A DNA stretch of 64,000 nucleotides from Cyclobacteriaceae bacterium (GTDB lineage Bacteria; Bacteroidota; Bacteroidia; Cytophagales; Cyclobacteriaceae), in contig JAOUDZ010000005.1 of the NCBI GenBank assembly GCA_029858965.1, forward strand, positions 44,947 to 108,946, read 5' to 3'. The notes under the pieces were generated by a model. It did no database searches. It saw nothing but the letters and a program-made list of their open reading frames with translations, and was not told the DNA's origin. Shown in pieces: positions 28,883 to 38,353 of the stretch; position 1 is the stretch's first letter; the number at the start of each line of letters is the position of its first letter. Both the position numbers and the translations under genes were made by a program.

Positions 28883-29539
28883 ATGCAATACGAAGAAATT
28901 AAGGAGCGCATTGGAAAATACAGGGATTCCGGCAAAAGTTTGTTCACAACCTCTTCTTTTCAGTCACATAGCTTGGTATTACTTCACATCCTCAGTAGGA
29001 TTGACAATACCATTCCGGTTTATTTCATTAACACGGGCTATCATTTTCCGGAAACGATGCGTTTTAAAGATCAAATTTCAAAACAATTTGGTCTTATCAG
29101 CAGGGATTTGAAATCGGATGTTCCCAAGTTTATGCAGCGGGATGCAGAAGGAAGATTGTTATTTACTTCAGATCCTGACCATTGCTGCTACCTCAACAAA
29201 ACGCAACCGGTTGATGCCATGCTGATGGCGCATGACATCTGGATCAACGGTGTACGCGCAGATCAGAGTGCTACGCGGGCAGCGATGAAAGTTGAACAAC
29301 CAGCCAGGCATGGCTGCATCCGTTTTCATCCAATGCTGGATTGGAATGCAAAGATGATCTGGCAATACCAAAAGGAGTACTCCTTGCCAAAGCACCCATT
29401 AGAAGAAAAAGGATTCCTCAGTATAGGATGTGAACCTTGCACACGTAAATTGGACCCCGAAATGCAGGAACGCGAAGCCCGTTGGTTTGGTATGAATAAG
29501 GTTGAATGCGGGCTACATACTGATTTAATAAGTAAATAG
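28883..29539 (+). CDS. cysH: Phosphoadenylyl-/adenylyl-sulfate reductase
   Basis: A 218-residue reductase of the PAPS/APS reductase family. It carries two cysteine pairs, CC at 101-102 and CxxC at 183-186 (GCEPCTR), which ligate a [4Fe-4S] cluster in the APS-type enzymes, plus the C-terminal catalytic ECGLH (Cys209). The substrate-binding N-terminus (TTSSFQSHSLVLLHIL) and the INGVRADQSATRA motif are present. It reduces activated sulfate (APS or PAPS) to sulfite with thioredoxin. It lies about 30 kb from the cysC/D/N/Q operon in this window and is preceded by a Cys-codon mini-ORF. The following epimerase gene begins 5 bp after it. Confidence 0.94.
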   Translation: MQYEEIKERIGKYRDSGKSLFTTSSFQSHSLVLLHILSRIDNTIPVYFINTGYHFPETMRFKDQISKQFGLISRDLKSDVPKFMQRDAEGRLLFTSDPDHCCYLNKTQPVDAMLMAHDIWINGVRADQSATRAAMKVEQPARHGCIRFHPMLDWNAKMIWQYQKEYSLPKHPLEEKGFLSIGCEPCTRKLDPEMQEREARWFGMNKVECGLHTDLISK

Positions 29540-29544
29540 AACAG

Positions 29545-30465
29545 ATGAACGTGTTAGTAACAGGTGGTGCCGGCTACATCGGTACCGAGTTGGTTAATTT
29601 GTTGGTATCAAACCCTTCGGTAGAGAAAGTGATCGTCTACGATAACCTCAGCCGTATGAATTACAATCTGTTTCTGGGACTGAAACTAAAAAAGCACACC
29701 AAGCTATCGTTTATAAAAGGCGAGCTTCTTGATTCCCGATCGCTTCGGAAGGTCTTACAAGGGGTAGATGTTGTGTATCATTTGGCCGCTAAGGTTACAA
29801 CACCCTTTGCCAGCGCGGATTCACATGCTTATGAGCAGGTAAATCATTGGGGTACAGCTGAGTTGGTTTATGCTGTGGAAGAAAGTAAGGTAAAGAAGTT
29901 TATTTATACCAGCAGTTCAGGAGTGTATGGTTCTTCAAAAAATGCTGTAGATGAAAATACAATCCCCAACCCAAAAACGTTTTATGCGATATCAAAACTC
30001 AGGGCTGAGGAACATGTGCTGCGCCTTCTCGATACCATTGATACATATGTTTTCCGGTGTGGTAATGTTTATGGTTATAGCAAAAGCATGCGTTTTGACT
30101 CAGTCATCAATAAGTTTGTATTTGAAGCCAACTTCAATAAAATTGTAACCATTCAGGGTGATGGAAAACAAGCGCGCTCATTTATTCACATTGATCTCGT
30201 ATCCAATGCGCTGAATAACTTACTTTCGAGCGACCTGAAGAGTGGTACCTATAACCTTGTGGAGCGGAGTATTAAAGTTTTTGATATTGTTGATGAATTA
30301 AAACAATTGGTACCTGATCTGGAATTTTTGTTTATTAACCAACATCTAAAATTGCGAGAGCTCAAAGTGAAAAAGAATTCATTGGTCAACCAGACATTAG
30401 GCATCAATAATCCAGGTACCTTGAAAAAAGAATTGGAGGAGTTTTTAGGGCGTTTCAGTTTTTAA
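29545..30465 (+). CDS. NAD-dependent epimerase/dehydratase (extended SDR)
   Basis: A 306-residue extended SDR. The N-terminal NAD motif VTGGAGYIGTELV, the VVYHLAAKV motif, the catalytic Thr/Ser in YTSSSGVYG and the FYAISKLRAE Tyr-Lys pair are all visible, along with FRCGNVYG. It resembles UDP-glucose 4-epimerase-like and nucleoside-diphosphate-sugar epimerases, but the exact sugar is not determined. It is 5 bp downstream of cysH and probably shares its transcript; no obvious metabolic link is seen. Confidence 0.92.
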   Translation: MNVLVTGGAGYIGTELVNLLVSNPSVEKVIVYDNLSRMNYNLFLGLKLKKHTKLSFIKGELLDSRSLRKVLQGVDVVYHLAAKVTTPFASADSHAYEQVNHWGTAELVYAVEESKVKKFIYTSSSGVYGSSKNAVDENTIPNPKTFYAISKLRAEEHVLRLLDTIDTYVFRCGNVYGYSKSMRFDSVINKFVFEANFNKIVTIQGDGKQARSFIHIDLVSNALNNLLSSDLKSGTYNLVERSIKVFDIVDELKQLVPDLEFLFINQHLKLRELKVKKNSLVNQTLGINNPGTLKKELEEFLGRFSF

Positions 30466-30581
30466 TTGAACTTGAAGCAGTCTGGCCCAGTGCTGAACGC
30501 GTGCAAGGCATTATTCAAATTTTTAAATCAGCGTACACAAATACTGCGTGTCGTAAATTTCTCTTGGTGTTCAAACATCAA

Positions 30582-31484
30582 CTAGGGATACTGGCTGTAG
30601 TCACTTAGTTTGTCCACATGGAGCACGGTATATCCATCGTCGTCGGATTCATACATTATATCAAACCGGGCACCCCAGATTATCTCATCGTGGCGATAGG
30701 AGTGAATGGAGTTCACATCCTGACTGAAGGTGTCATCATACCCTTTAATGACAATGATGAACTCCGCATCAAGTTTTGCTAATTCTTCTTTTGACTTTCC
30801 GAAGAGCGGGCTGTCTTTTGTTACCGGGTGAACGATGGTCCAGTTCAACGGAAAAAGAACGACGGAGGCTCGTTCAAGTTCAAGCGGGCTGTAGGTCCTT
30901 GTTCTTCCTTCGCCGGAGAACGAAACGAGTATTCTGGCATGAATATCCATGATAACACTTTTGCGCTTATTGGTAATTCTGAACTGATAACTTAGTCCAT
31001 CTTGATAAGGGGCAACGATGAGGTTTTTGCTGTATAAAATTTTGGCTGAAGGCTTTGCGAACCTTCCATAAAGCAATCCTGTAATGATCGCGAACACCAT
31101 CAGTCCCGTCATCGCCTCAAAAGCTGCCACAAAACTCATGAAATTGCCATCCGGTGACAGATGCCCATATCCAACCGTTGTGAATGTTTGGAAACTAAAA
31201 AAAAGGCAATTCAAAAAATCATTTACTGGTTTGCCCGTTTGTAGGCCATTCATTTGTGCTGCCCCGATAAAGAAGTACAACGAGGCGAACAGTAAATTGA
31301 TTATGAGTAAAATGGAAAGTGTTAAAGCAAGAAATTCAAACCAGGTCATCTTGATCAGATTCTGGTACAGGTTAACGAAAGTAAAGGGTTGCCCTTTTCG
31401 TTTCACATTGAAACTTCCATTCTTGTTAACGAGCCGCGCGACTTTTGTTCCTAGTCCTAAATCGTTGAATTGTTTCTTCGCCAT
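30582..31484 (-). CDS. Inward-rectifier (Kir)-type potassium channel
   Basis: A 300-residue protein with two membrane helices flanking a pore loop that carries the K+ selectivity filter TVGYGH (residues 103-108). After it comes an immunoglobulin-like cytoplasmic C-terminal IRK domain (from about residue 140: LIVAPYQDGLSYQFRITNKRK, MDIHARILVSF, NWTIVHPVTKDSPLF). This is the bacterial KirBac layout. It should conduct K+ with gating by the cytoplasmic domain. It is a single gene, preceded on its own strand by the terminator of the suf/bacilliredoxin operon at 31493-31526. Confidence 0.94.
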   Translation of the reverse strand: MAKKQFNDLGLGTKVARLVNKNGSFNVKRKGQPFTFVNLYQNLIKMTWFEFLALTLSILLIINLLFASLYFFIGAAQMNGLQTGKPVNDFLNCLFFSFQTFTTVGYGHLSPDGNFMSFVAAFEAMTGLMVFAIITGLLYGRFAKPSAKILYSKNLIVAPYQDGLSYQFRITNKRKSVIMDIHARILVSFSGEGRTRTYSPLELERASVVLFPLNWTIVHPVTKDSPLFGKSKEELAKLDAEFIIVIKGYDDTFSQDVNSIHSYRHDEIIWGARFDIMYESDDDGYTVLHVDKLSDYSQYP

Positions 31485-31492
31485 ATAAGCTT

Positions 31493-31526
31493 GAAATTAA
31501 AAATGGCCGCAGAGAGGCGGCCATTT
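31493..31526 (-). terminator. Terminator of the suf operon
   Basis: On the minus strand a 10-bp GC-rich stem (31517-31526 with 31501-31510, loop 31511-31516) is followed by TTTTTAATTTC. It sits 19 bp after the bacilliredoxin stop codon and 9 bp before the potassium channel start, ending the suf transcript. Confidence 0.9.
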
Positions 31527-31544
31527 AATTCTTACGAAAAATTA

Positions 31545-31961
31545 TTAACAATATTCCTCAAACACTTCCAGGAGATGTTCACCAATCATTTGGGCGTTTC
31601 TGCCTTCGATATGATGGCGCTCCACGAAATGAACCAATTCACCATCCTTAAACAGGGCGATGGAAGGTGAAGATGGAGGGTAGGGCAATGTGTATTCACG
31701 GGCTCTGGCAACAGCTTCAGCATCCACGCCGGCAAATACCGTAGTGAGTTGGTCAGGTTTCTTGGTGCTGTGCTGTATGGCCCACTTCACACCTGGCCGC
31801 GCTGCACCGGCCGCGCATCCACAGACAGAATTGATGACCAATAGGGTGGTGCCCTTTTGGTTTTCAAGGTTTTTCTCAACCTCTTCGGAGGTCTTGAGTT
31901 CGGTAAAGCCTGCGCTAGTCAAGTCTGTGCGCATGGGGGCTACTAATTGTTCAGGATACAT
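31545..31961 (-). CDS. Bacilliredoxin-like protein (BrxA/BrxB family)
   Basis: A 138-residue protein of the BrxA/BrxB (YphP/YqiW, formerly DUF1094) family. The signature CGC motif lies at residues 47-49, in SVCGCAAGAARPG. Family members reduce bacillithiol-mixed disulfides on proteins or act as disulfide isomerases. It starts 35 bp after sufT and is the last gene of the suf cluster, so a thiol-redox role linked to Fe-S assembly or oxidative-stress repair is plausible (inference). No bacillithiol-synthesis genes occur in this window. Confidence 0.92.
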   Translation of the reverse strand: MYPEQLVAPMRTDLTSAGFTELKTSEEVEKNLENQKGTTLLVINSVCGCAAGAARPGVKWAIQHSTKKPDQLTTVFAGVDAEAVARAREYTLPYPPSSPSIALFKDGELVHFVERHHIEGRNAQMIGEHLLEVFEEYC

Positions 31962-31996
31962 ATTTTACAAGTTAAATTCTATTGAGTATAAACAAA

Positions 31997-32350
31997 TTAT
32001 AAAAATCCAAGTTCAAGTTTGGCTGCCTCTGACATCATGTCCTGGGTGTATGGTGGGTCAAACGTAACTTCCACTTTGACGTCATTGATACCCTCGATTG
32101 CTTTCAGTTTTTGCTCTACCTCACTTGGTATAGCTTCTGCTGAAGGGCAGGAGGGGGAAGTCAATGTCATCTGCACGAACACGTTATTTATTGGGTAGAT
32201 GCTGATTTCGTAAATAAGTCCGAGTTCGTATATATCCACGGGAATCTCAGGATCATAAACGGTTTTAATTGCTGCCAATACTTGTTCCCGCAGATCAGGA
32301 AGCGTTGTACTGGACACTTTTTGGTCTAATGGTGTTTCTTGCTCACTCAT
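31997..32350 (-). CDS. sufT: SUF-system auxiliary protein SufT-like (DUF59/MIP18 family)
   Basis: A 117-residue protein with a DUF59 domain: AIKTVYDPEIPVDIYELGLIYEI, the LTSPSCPSAEAIP motif containing the conserved Cys, and VEVTFDPPYTQDMMSEAA. Members help load or mature Fe-S proteins alongside the SUF scaffold. It overlaps sufE by 8 bp, so the two are translationally coupled. Genes labelled paaD-like are homologues, but the suf context supports SufT. Confidence 0.93.
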   Translation of the reverse strand: MSEQETPLDQKVSSTTLPDLREQVLAAIKTVYDPEIPVDIYELGLIYEISIYPINNVFVQMTLTSPSCPSAEAIPSEVEQKLKAIEGINDVKVEVTFDPPYTQDMMSEAAKLELGFL

Positions 32351-32780
32351 ACCTTACTTCCATTTTCGTTTTGAAGGCCAACGCATATAATTTCATTTGC
32401 TTGACCATCGCAGCAAAGCCGTTAGAGCGCTGCGTGCCAATGAATCTTTCCATGCCGATTTTGTGCATAAAGTACAATTCTGATTGCAGGATGCTATCCG
32501 GTGTTTGCCCATCGTAAATGCGTATGAGCAAACTTACAAGCCCTTTCGTGATTGCCGTATTGCTATCAGCAGAAAAATGCACAATACCATTTTCCATTTT
32601 TGCGGTCAGCCAGACTTTTGATTGGCAGCCTTTCACAATATTCTCTTCTCTTTTTTCGCTTTCAGGCATATCAGGAAGTTTCTGCCCCAATTCCATGATA
32701 TAGAACACCGTCATTTCCATGTCGCCATCAAGTAATGCAAACTCGTTTATAATCTCTTCCTGAATTTGGTTCACGGTCAT
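32343..32780 (-). CDS. sufE: SufE-like cysteine desulfurase sulfur acceptor
   Basis: A 145-residue SufE family protein. The persulfide-receiving Cys is in VKGCQSKVWL. It takes sulfane sulfur from SufS and hands it to SufBCD. The helix-rich fold and C-terminal GFAAMVKQMKLYA match the family. It lies 12 bp after sufS and overlaps sufT by 8 bp. Confidence 0.95.
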   Translation of the reverse strand: MTVNQIQEEIINEFALLDGDMEMTVFYIMELGQKLPDMPESEKREENIVKGCQSKVWLTAKMENGIVHFSADSNTAITKGLVSLLIRIYDGQTPDSILQSELYFMHKIGMERFIGTQRSNGFAAMVKQMKLYALAFKTKMEVRYE

Positions 32781-32792
32781 GTCAAATCAAAC

Positions 32793-34034
32793 TTACTTGA
32801 TGAAATTAATAATTCGTTCCAGACCTTCTACCAGCTGATCAATTTCTGTTTTTGTATTATAAACAGCAAATGAAGCGCGCACAGTTCCTTCTATTCCAAA
32901 GCGATCCATCAAAGGCTGCGTACAGTGATGCCCTGTTCGAACGGCAATGCCACGTGCATCCAACATCTGACCAATGTCAAAGGGATGAATGCCGTCAATA
33001 GTGAATGACAAAACACTTACTTTGTCAGCCCCTTTACCGATAACCTGAAGACCCTTAAGCGAGGAAACGCGTTCAGTTGCATATTGCAATAAGCCATGCT
33101 CATGTGCTGCAATATTTTCACGCCCCAAGCCATTGATAAAATCCATGGCGTTCTTATACGCTACCACATCCGCAATATTGGGTGTTCCCGCTTCAAACTT
33201 ATAGGGTAATTCATTGTACGTTGTCTTCTCGAATGTAACCTCTTTGATCATCTCACCTCCCCCGTGATAAGGTGGCATTTTTTCCAGCAATTCTTTCTTG
33301 CCAAATAGAAATCCCGTACCGGTAGGGCCGTACATTTTGTGGGATGAAACAGCATAGAAATCACAGTCCAGATCCTGAACATCAATTTCCAGGTGGGGTC
33401 CAGCCTGCGCGCCATCAACAAAAACGACAGCGCCAACCTCATGCGCGAGTTGAATAATTTCTTTTATGGGGTTGATGGTCCCCAGACTGTTAGAAGCATG
33501 ATTTACAGATACAATTTTAGTTTTTCCGGAAAGCAATTTCCTGTATTCATCGATATCGAGCTCTCCCTGATCTGTTACCGGGATGACTTTAAGGCTTGCT
33601 TTCTTTTCTTCGCAGACGAACTGCCATGGAACAATATTGGAGTGATGCTCAAGTCCTGAAATGATGATCTCATCTCGCTCTTTAATAAAGGCCCTTCCAT
33701 AAGATGTTGCTACCAGGTTGATGCTTTCCGTAACACCCCGCGTAAAAATGATTTCCTGCTCAGAAGATGCGCTGATAAAATCTTTTGCCGTTGTGCGTGT
33801 AAGCTCGTAGGCCTTTGTTGCTCTTTCCGCCAATGTATGGATACCGCGATGAATATTAGCATTGTATCCTTTGTAGTAATCTACCAGTGCATTTATTACC
33901 GAAAGTGGTTTTTGCGATGTAGCGGCGTTATCCAGATACACCAGGTCCCGTCCGTTGACGCGTTGATGCAGTATCGGGAATTCTTTCCTGATTATGTCAA
34001 CGTCAAGTTTAGTGCGTACAGCGGTGGTATTCAT
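32793..34034 (-). CDS. sufS: Cysteine desulfurase, SufS family
   Basis: A 413-residue PLP enzyme of the SufS/CsdA group. It has the YLDNAATSQKP start, the PLP-binding Lys in SSHKMYGPTGTG, and the sulfur-carrying Cys in RTGHHCTQPLM. It removes sulfur from cysteine to give alanine and a persulfide. The start follows sufD by 2 bp, which indicates tight coupling. Confidence 0.97.
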   Translation of the reverse strand: MNTTAVRTKLDVDIIRKEFPILHQRVNGRDLVYLDNAATSQKPLSVINALVDYYKGYNANIHRGIHTLAERATKAYELTRTTAKDFISASSEQEIIFTRGVTESINLVATSYGRAFIKERDEIIISGLEHHSNIVPWQFVCEEKKASLKVIPVTDQGELDIDEYRKLLSGKTKIVSVNHASNSLGTINPIKEIIQLAHEVGAVVFVDGAQAGPHLEIDVQDLDCDFYAVSSHKMYGPTGTGFLFGKKELLEKMPPYHGGGEMIKEVTFEKTTYNELPYKFEAGTPNIADVVAYKNAMDFINGLGRENIAAHEHGLLQYATERVSSLKGLQVIGKGADKVSVLSFTIDGIHPFDIGQMLDARGIAVRTGHHCTQPLMDRFGIEGTVRASFAVYNTKTEIDQLVEGLERIINFIK

Positions 34035-34036
34035 GA

Positions 34037-35353
34037 TCAGAAGTTGGTATGGAGTCTTTCACTCACTAACTGGTCAATGTAGGTCTTTAGTTCAGCATGC
34101 TTAACATTGTTCAACACCTCTATGGCAAAGGCATAGAGCATCATCGCACGGGCAGTCTCCTTATTGATTCCCCTCGTCTGCAGGTAAAAGAGGGCCTCTG
34201 AGTCAAGCTGGCCTGTAGTACATCCATGTGAACATTTTACGTCGTCAGCCCATATTTCAAGTTGTGGCTTGGTGTTTACGGTTGCTTTGTCCGATAACAG
34301 GATGTTCTTATTGGATTGAAAGGCGTTTGTTTTTTGAGCCTGAGGACGAACATAAATTTTCCCGTTAAAGACACCTTTGGAGTTACCATCCATAATACCC
34401 TTGTAAATTTCGTTACTGAAGGAGTTTGGTTTCCGATGATCTACTGTGGTATGGTTGTCAGCAACGGTGTCATCAGTAATAAGGTATAAGCCAAACATAT
34501 GCGATTCAATTCCTTCTCCGTCAAGGGACAGCTGCAGGTTATTTCGAATCAGTTTGCCATTTAATGTAAACGTAAATGTATTTACAAGGCTTGAACCAGC
34601 CTGATGGATATGGGTGAGCCCAACCTGGTATCGGCTACCTGCATCGTTTTGAATGCTGTACAATTCAAGATGCGCATTTTCGCTCACGACAGCTTCTGTC
34701 ACCGTGTTAGAAAAATGATGGGATAGGCCGGCGGAGTCGAATTTTTCAATGATCGTTACTTCACTGTGCCTCCCGATAACAAAGAGATTGCGACTTGCAG
34801 ACATCACCTGGCCCGCACGTGCATCGTGGATATGGTAAATCAATATAGGAGTCTGTACGATGGCATTCTCTGGAATGCGTATAAACACACCGTGATTCCA
34901 GGAGGCTGTATTCCACGCAGTGAACGCATCCGATTTAACGTCCGCATATTTGGCAAAATGTTCCAGTGCCATGGTATCGCCACCGGCTAGTGCTTCGCTT
35001 AGATTCGTAATGTGAACTTCATCCGCTGGCGAAATGACTGAGGAATGCGCGCTTGAATAAACGCCATTAATCAACACAATAATATTACCCTTAACGGAAG
35101 GGATAAAGTATTCCTTTGGATCAAGATCAGAAGGTTTGGACAGAAGAGCGTCGTAATCAAAATCCCGTTGAAGCAAACTGGTGATTGGCGTATGCCTATA
35201 CTCTTCTGCTTTCTTATCAGGCAGCCCAAGTTTCTGAAACGCTTCCAGGGCTTCCTTGCGAATGGAAATAACAGCAGGATTTAGTGATACACTTTTGTCA
35301 ATCAAATTCTTGACTTCAGCACTTGCATTTTTTTCTTTTACTGTTACGCTCAT
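34037..35353 (-). CDS. sufD: Fe-S cluster assembly protein SufD
   Basis: A 438-residue SufD. The C-terminal beta-helix has the typical KPQLEIWADDVKCSHGCTTGQLD segment and a final helix with ALFYLQTRGI. SufD pairs with SufB and the SufC ATPase to form the scaffold on which Fe-S clusters are built. It lies 10 bp after sufC and 2 bp before sufS. Confidence 0.96.
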   Translation of the reverse strand: MSVTVKEKNASAEVKNLIDKSVSLNPAVISIRKEALEAFQKLGLPDKKAEEYRHTPITSLLQRDFDYDALLSKPSDLDPKEYFIPSVKGNIIVLINGVYSSAHSSVISPADEVHITNLSEALAGGDTMALEHFAKYADVKSDAFTAWNTASWNHGVFIRIPENAIVQTPILIYHIHDARAGQVMSASRNLFVIGRHSEVTIIEKFDSAGLSHHFSNTVTEAVVSENAHLELYSIQNDAGSRYQVGLTHIHQAGSSLVNTFTFTLNGKLIRNNLQLSLDGEGIESHMFGLYLITDDTVADNHTTVDHRKPNSFSNEIYKGIMDGNSKGVFNGKIYVRPQAQKTNAFQSNKNILLSDKATVNTKPQLEIWADDVKCSHGCTTGQLDSEALFYLQTRGINKETARAMMLYAFAIEVLNNVKHAELKTYIDQLVSERLHTNF

Positions 35354-35363
35354 GTTCGATGCT

Positions 35364-36119
35364 TTATGCTACTGCTACTTCGTCTTTTATCCAATCGTAC
35401 CCCTTGGCTTCAAGTTCCAAGGCCAGATCTTTTGTGCCGGACTTCACAATCTTTCCTTTGTACAATACATGGACAAAGTCAGGAATGATGTAATCCAGTA
35501 AGCGCTGGTAGTGTGTTACGACAATCACCGCGTTTGATTTTGTGCGAAGTTTGTTTACACCATGAGCAACAATTTTTAGTGCATCAATATCAAGACCAGA
35601 ATCCGTCTCATCGAGTATGGCCAGTTTAGGTTCGAGCATGGCCATTTGGAAAATTTCGTTGCGTTTTTTTTCTCCGCCAGAAAATCCTTCGTTTAAAGAA
35701 CGGTTCAGCAGCGACTGATCGATATCCACCAATTTCATTTTCTCTTTCATGATTTTGAGAAAGGAAACCGCGTCCAGAGGTTGCTGCCCACGACTTTTCA
35801 GTATTTGATTCACGGCAGTTTTCATAAAATTGATCGTGCTTACGCCAGGAATCTCGACCGGATATTGAAACGCCAGGAATACACCGGCACGTGCGCGGTC
35901 TTCCGGAGCCATATCCAGAAGATTTTGTCCCTGAAACTCGACCTCTCCCTGCACAACTTCATAATCCTCACGGCCTGCAAGTACGGAAGCCAATGTGCTT
36001 TTTCCGGAACCGTTTGGTCCCATGATAGCGTGCACCTCACCCGCTTTTACTTCAAGGTTTATCCCGTTGAGAATTTGTTTGTCCCCGATTTTAGCCTGTA
36101 GATTCTTTATGCTTAACAT
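35364..36119 (-). CDS. sufC: Fe-S cluster assembly ATPase SufC
   Basis: An ABC-type ATPase of 251 residues from the start at 36119. It has Walker A GPNGSGKST, the Q-loop, the signature SGGEKKR and Walker B LAILDETDSGLD. SufC drives conformational change in SufBCD. The ATG at 36119 (MLSIKNLQAKIG) matches family N-termini; an upstream in-frame ATG at 36134 would add five residues. Confidence 0.97.
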   Translation of the reverse strand: MLSIKNLQAKIGDKQILNGINLEVKAGEVHAIMGPNGSGKSTLASVLAGREDYEVVQGEVEFQGQNLLDMAPEDRARAGVFLAFQYPVEIPGVSTINFMKTAVNQILKSRGQQPLDAVSFLKIMKEKMKLVDIDQSLLNRSLNEGFSGGEKKRNEIFQMAMLEPKLAILDETDSGLDIDALKIVAHGVNKLRTKSNAVIVVTHYQRLLDYIIPDFVHVLYKGKIVKSGTKDLALELEAKGYDWIKDEVAVA

Positions 36120-36164
36120 ATTTCTGTAGTTCAAATAGTAATTTACTGAACGTGCCGGAACACG

Positions 36165-37610
36165 TTACCCTACGCTTCCCTCAAGGGTAAGCGCAAGGAG
36201 CTTTTGAGCTTCAACTGCAAACTCCATGGGCAATTGGTTCAAAACCTCTTTTGCGTAACCATTCACAATGAGCGCAACGGCAGACTCTTCGTCGATACCG
36301 CGTTGTAAACAATAGAAAATTTGATCCTCTCCAATTTTTGAGGTAGTCGCTTCATGTTCAACCCTGGCGCTCTTGTTTTCAACGTCAATGTATGGGAAGG
36401 TATGTGCGCCGCATTGATCCCCCATAAGAAGTGAATCACATTGTGAGAAGTTGCGCGCATTTTCTGCACGCTTCATGATCTTCACTTGTCCCCGGTAACT
36501 ATTTTGAGAATGACCTGCCGAAATTCCCTTAGAGACGATGCGGGATTTTGTATTGTTTCCGATGTGAATCATTTTGGAGCCGGTGTCTGCCTGCTGGTAA
36601 TTATTTGTAACCGCAACAGAGTAAAACTCTCCCATGGAATTATTGCCCTTGAGAATGCACGATGGATATTTCCAGGTTATGGCAGAGCCCGTTTCAACCT
36701 GGGTCCATGAAATCTTGGATCCATCACCAAAACATAAACCCCGCTTTGTAACGAAATTGTAAATGCCTCCTTTGCCATTTTTATCACCAGGGTACCAATT
36801 CTGTACAGTTGAATACTTTACCTGTGCGTCCTTCATGGCATAGATTTCAACTACAGCGGCGTGCAGTTGGTTTTCGTCCCGCATCGGTGCAGTGCAGCCT
36901 TCAAGGTAGCTCACATAGGAACCTTCATCCGCCACAATCAATGTTCTTTCGAATTGTCCGGTATTAGCAGCGTTGATCCTAAAATAAGTTGAAAGCTCCA
37001 TAGGGCATCGCACGCCCTTTGGAATATAGCAGAAAGAGCCATCTGTAAAGACGGCAGCGTTCAGTGCTGCAAAGTAATTATCGTTTACAGGGACAACAGA
37101 GCCCATATATTTCTTTACCAGTTCCGGGTGTTCCTGGACGGCTTCGCTGAAAGAGCAGAAGATAATGCCCAATTCTGCCAGCGTATCCTTGTAGGTAGTC
37201 GCAACGGAAACGCTGTCAATTACGGCGTCTACTGCTATTCCGGTAAGTCGCTTCTGCTCAGTAAGTGAAATGCCAAGTTTTTCAAAGGTCTTTATAAGCT
37301 CAGGATCAATATCTTCCAGGTTCTTAGGCTTGGCTTTTTGTTTGGGAGCTGAGTAGTAAATCAGGTCCTGGTAATTAATAGCAGGATAGGAGATATTCGG
37401 CCAGGTTGGTTCCTTCAGTTTTGACCATTGCCTATAGGCATCAAGACGCCAGTCCAAAAGCCATTCCGGCTCATTTTTTTTAGTCGAGATAAACCGGATA
37501 ATATCCTCACTCAGACCCTTTGGAGCTGAATCAGTCTCTAAATCAGAGGTCCAGCCATGCTCGTATTCTTTGGAGGTCAACTCTTCTAATACCTGATTGT
37601 CTTTGCTCAT
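36165..37610 (-). CDS. sufB: Fe-S cluster assembly scaffold SufB
   Basis: A 481-residue SufB. It includes the conserved [18 protein letters not shown], the [18 protein letters not shown] segment with the scaffold Cys, and the C-terminal [36 protein letters not shown]. It is the first gene of the operon sufB-C-D-S-E-T-bacilliredoxin, each within about 45 bp of the next. A perfect Bacteroidota-type promoter is found 34-61 bp upstream of its ATG. Confidence 0.98.
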   Translation of the reverse strand: MSKDNQVLEELTSKEYEHGWTSDLETDSAPKGLSEDIIRFISTKKNEPEWLLDWRLDAYRQWSKLKEPTWPNISYPAINYQDLIYYSAPKQKAKPKNLEDIDPELIKTFEKLGISLTEQKRLTGIAVDAVIDSVSVATTYKDTLAELGIIFCSFSEAVQEHPELVKKYMGSVVPVNDNYFAALNAAVFTDGSFCYIPKGVRCPMELSTYFRINAANTGQFERTLIVADEGSYVSYLEGCTAPMRDENQLHAAVVEIYAMKDAQVKYSTVQNWYPGDKNGKGGIYNFVTKRGLCFGDGSKISWTQVETGSAITWKYPSCILKGNNSMGEFYSVAVTNNYQQADTGSKMIHIGNNTKSRIVSKGISAGHSQNSYRGQVKIMKRAENARNFSQCDSLLMGDQCGAHTFPYIDVENKSARVEHEATTSKIGEDQIFYCLQRGIDEESAVALIVNGYAKEVLNQLPMEFAVEAQKLLALTLEGSVG

Positions 37611-37643
37611 TGAGGTCTATTTAGACTAAATTTAAACAACTCA

Positions 37644-37671
37644 CAAAACTATAACAAAAAAGCCATTCCAA
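37644..37671 (-). promoter_or_regulatory. suf operon promoter
   Basis: On the minus strand TTG (37671-37669), a 17-bp spacer and TAGTTTTG (37651-37644), an exact match to the Bacteroidota -7 consensus TAnnTTTG. It lies 34 bp upstream of the sufB ATG and downstream of the asnC stop, so the operon has its own start. Confidence 0.65.
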
Positions 37672-37731
37672 GGTTCTGCGAACACATTATTTCAATAGAG
37701 AAGTTTTATTGCGTCAGGTCGAATCTGCCTA

Positions 37732-38196
37732 TCAGGTAAGATTTAGGCTTCGATCCAGGCTCTCTTCCAGTGAGATCATGGTCTCAGTGCGTTCAATTCC
37801 TTCTACTTGCTGGATTTTATCATGCAGAACCTCCTTTAGATGACTGGTATCTTTGCAATGGATCTTTGTGAACATACTGTAGTTGCCCGTAGTATAATGG
37901 ATACTGGTTATTTCAGGTATAGCTTTCAGCTTGGCCATAACCTGATCATACAGTGCGCTTTTTTGGAGAAATATTCCGATAAACGCGGTTATGTCATAGA
38001 CGAGCTTGGCGTAGTTTACTTTCAAGGTTGTTTTTTCAACAATGCCAGCTTCTTCAAGCTTATTCATCCGAACGTGAACTGTTCCACCGGAGACGAAAGC
38101 CTTTTTTGCAACTTCGGTGTACGGTTTCTTAGCGTCTTGCATGAGGATTTCTAAAATCTTCAAATCGACATTATCAACTTTGTAATTATCGGCCAT
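37732..38196 (-). CDS. Lrp/AsnC-family transcriptional regulator
   Basis: A 154-residue protein with an N-terminal winged helix-turn-helix (residues 8-60: DLKILEILMQDAKKPYTEVA, then GGTVHVRMNKLEEAGIV) and a C-terminal RAM/ACT ligand-binding domain (from about 70: AFIGIFLQKSALYDQVMAKL, HYTTGNYSMFTKIHC). Members sense amino acids. It is co-oriented with the suf operon (121 bp away) and divergent from the tRNA-like array, whose possible promoter lies about 80-110 bp upstream of its ATG. It could regulate either (inference). Confidence 0.96.
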   Translation of the reverse strand: MADNYKVDNVDLKILEILMQDAKKPYTEVAKKAFVSGGTVHVRMNKLEEAGIVEKTTLKVNYAKLVYDITAFIGIFLQKSALYDQVMAKLKAIPEITSIHYTTGNYSMFTKIHCKDTSHLKEVLHDKIQQVEGIERTETMISLEESLDRSLNLT

Positions 38197-38272
38197 GTAA
38201 AATTTTGGTTTTGACTATTTCTTCAAAAATATGAAATAATATTAAAAAATATACAAATATTAAAGGGGTTCA

Positions 38273-38304
38273 TTGACCCGTAGCGCAGTTATGTTGTTAC
38301 TTTG
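38273..38304 (+). promoter_or_regulatory. Candidate promoter of the tRNA-like array
   Basis: TTG (38273-38275), 21 bp, then TTACTTTG (38297-38304), one base from the TAnnTTTG consensus. It lies about 50 bp before the first tRNA-like gene. Weak by itself. Confidence 0.3.
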
Positions 38305-38353
38305 TTAAAGATTTTACAACGCACACAGAATATCACACTTCACACAACAACCT

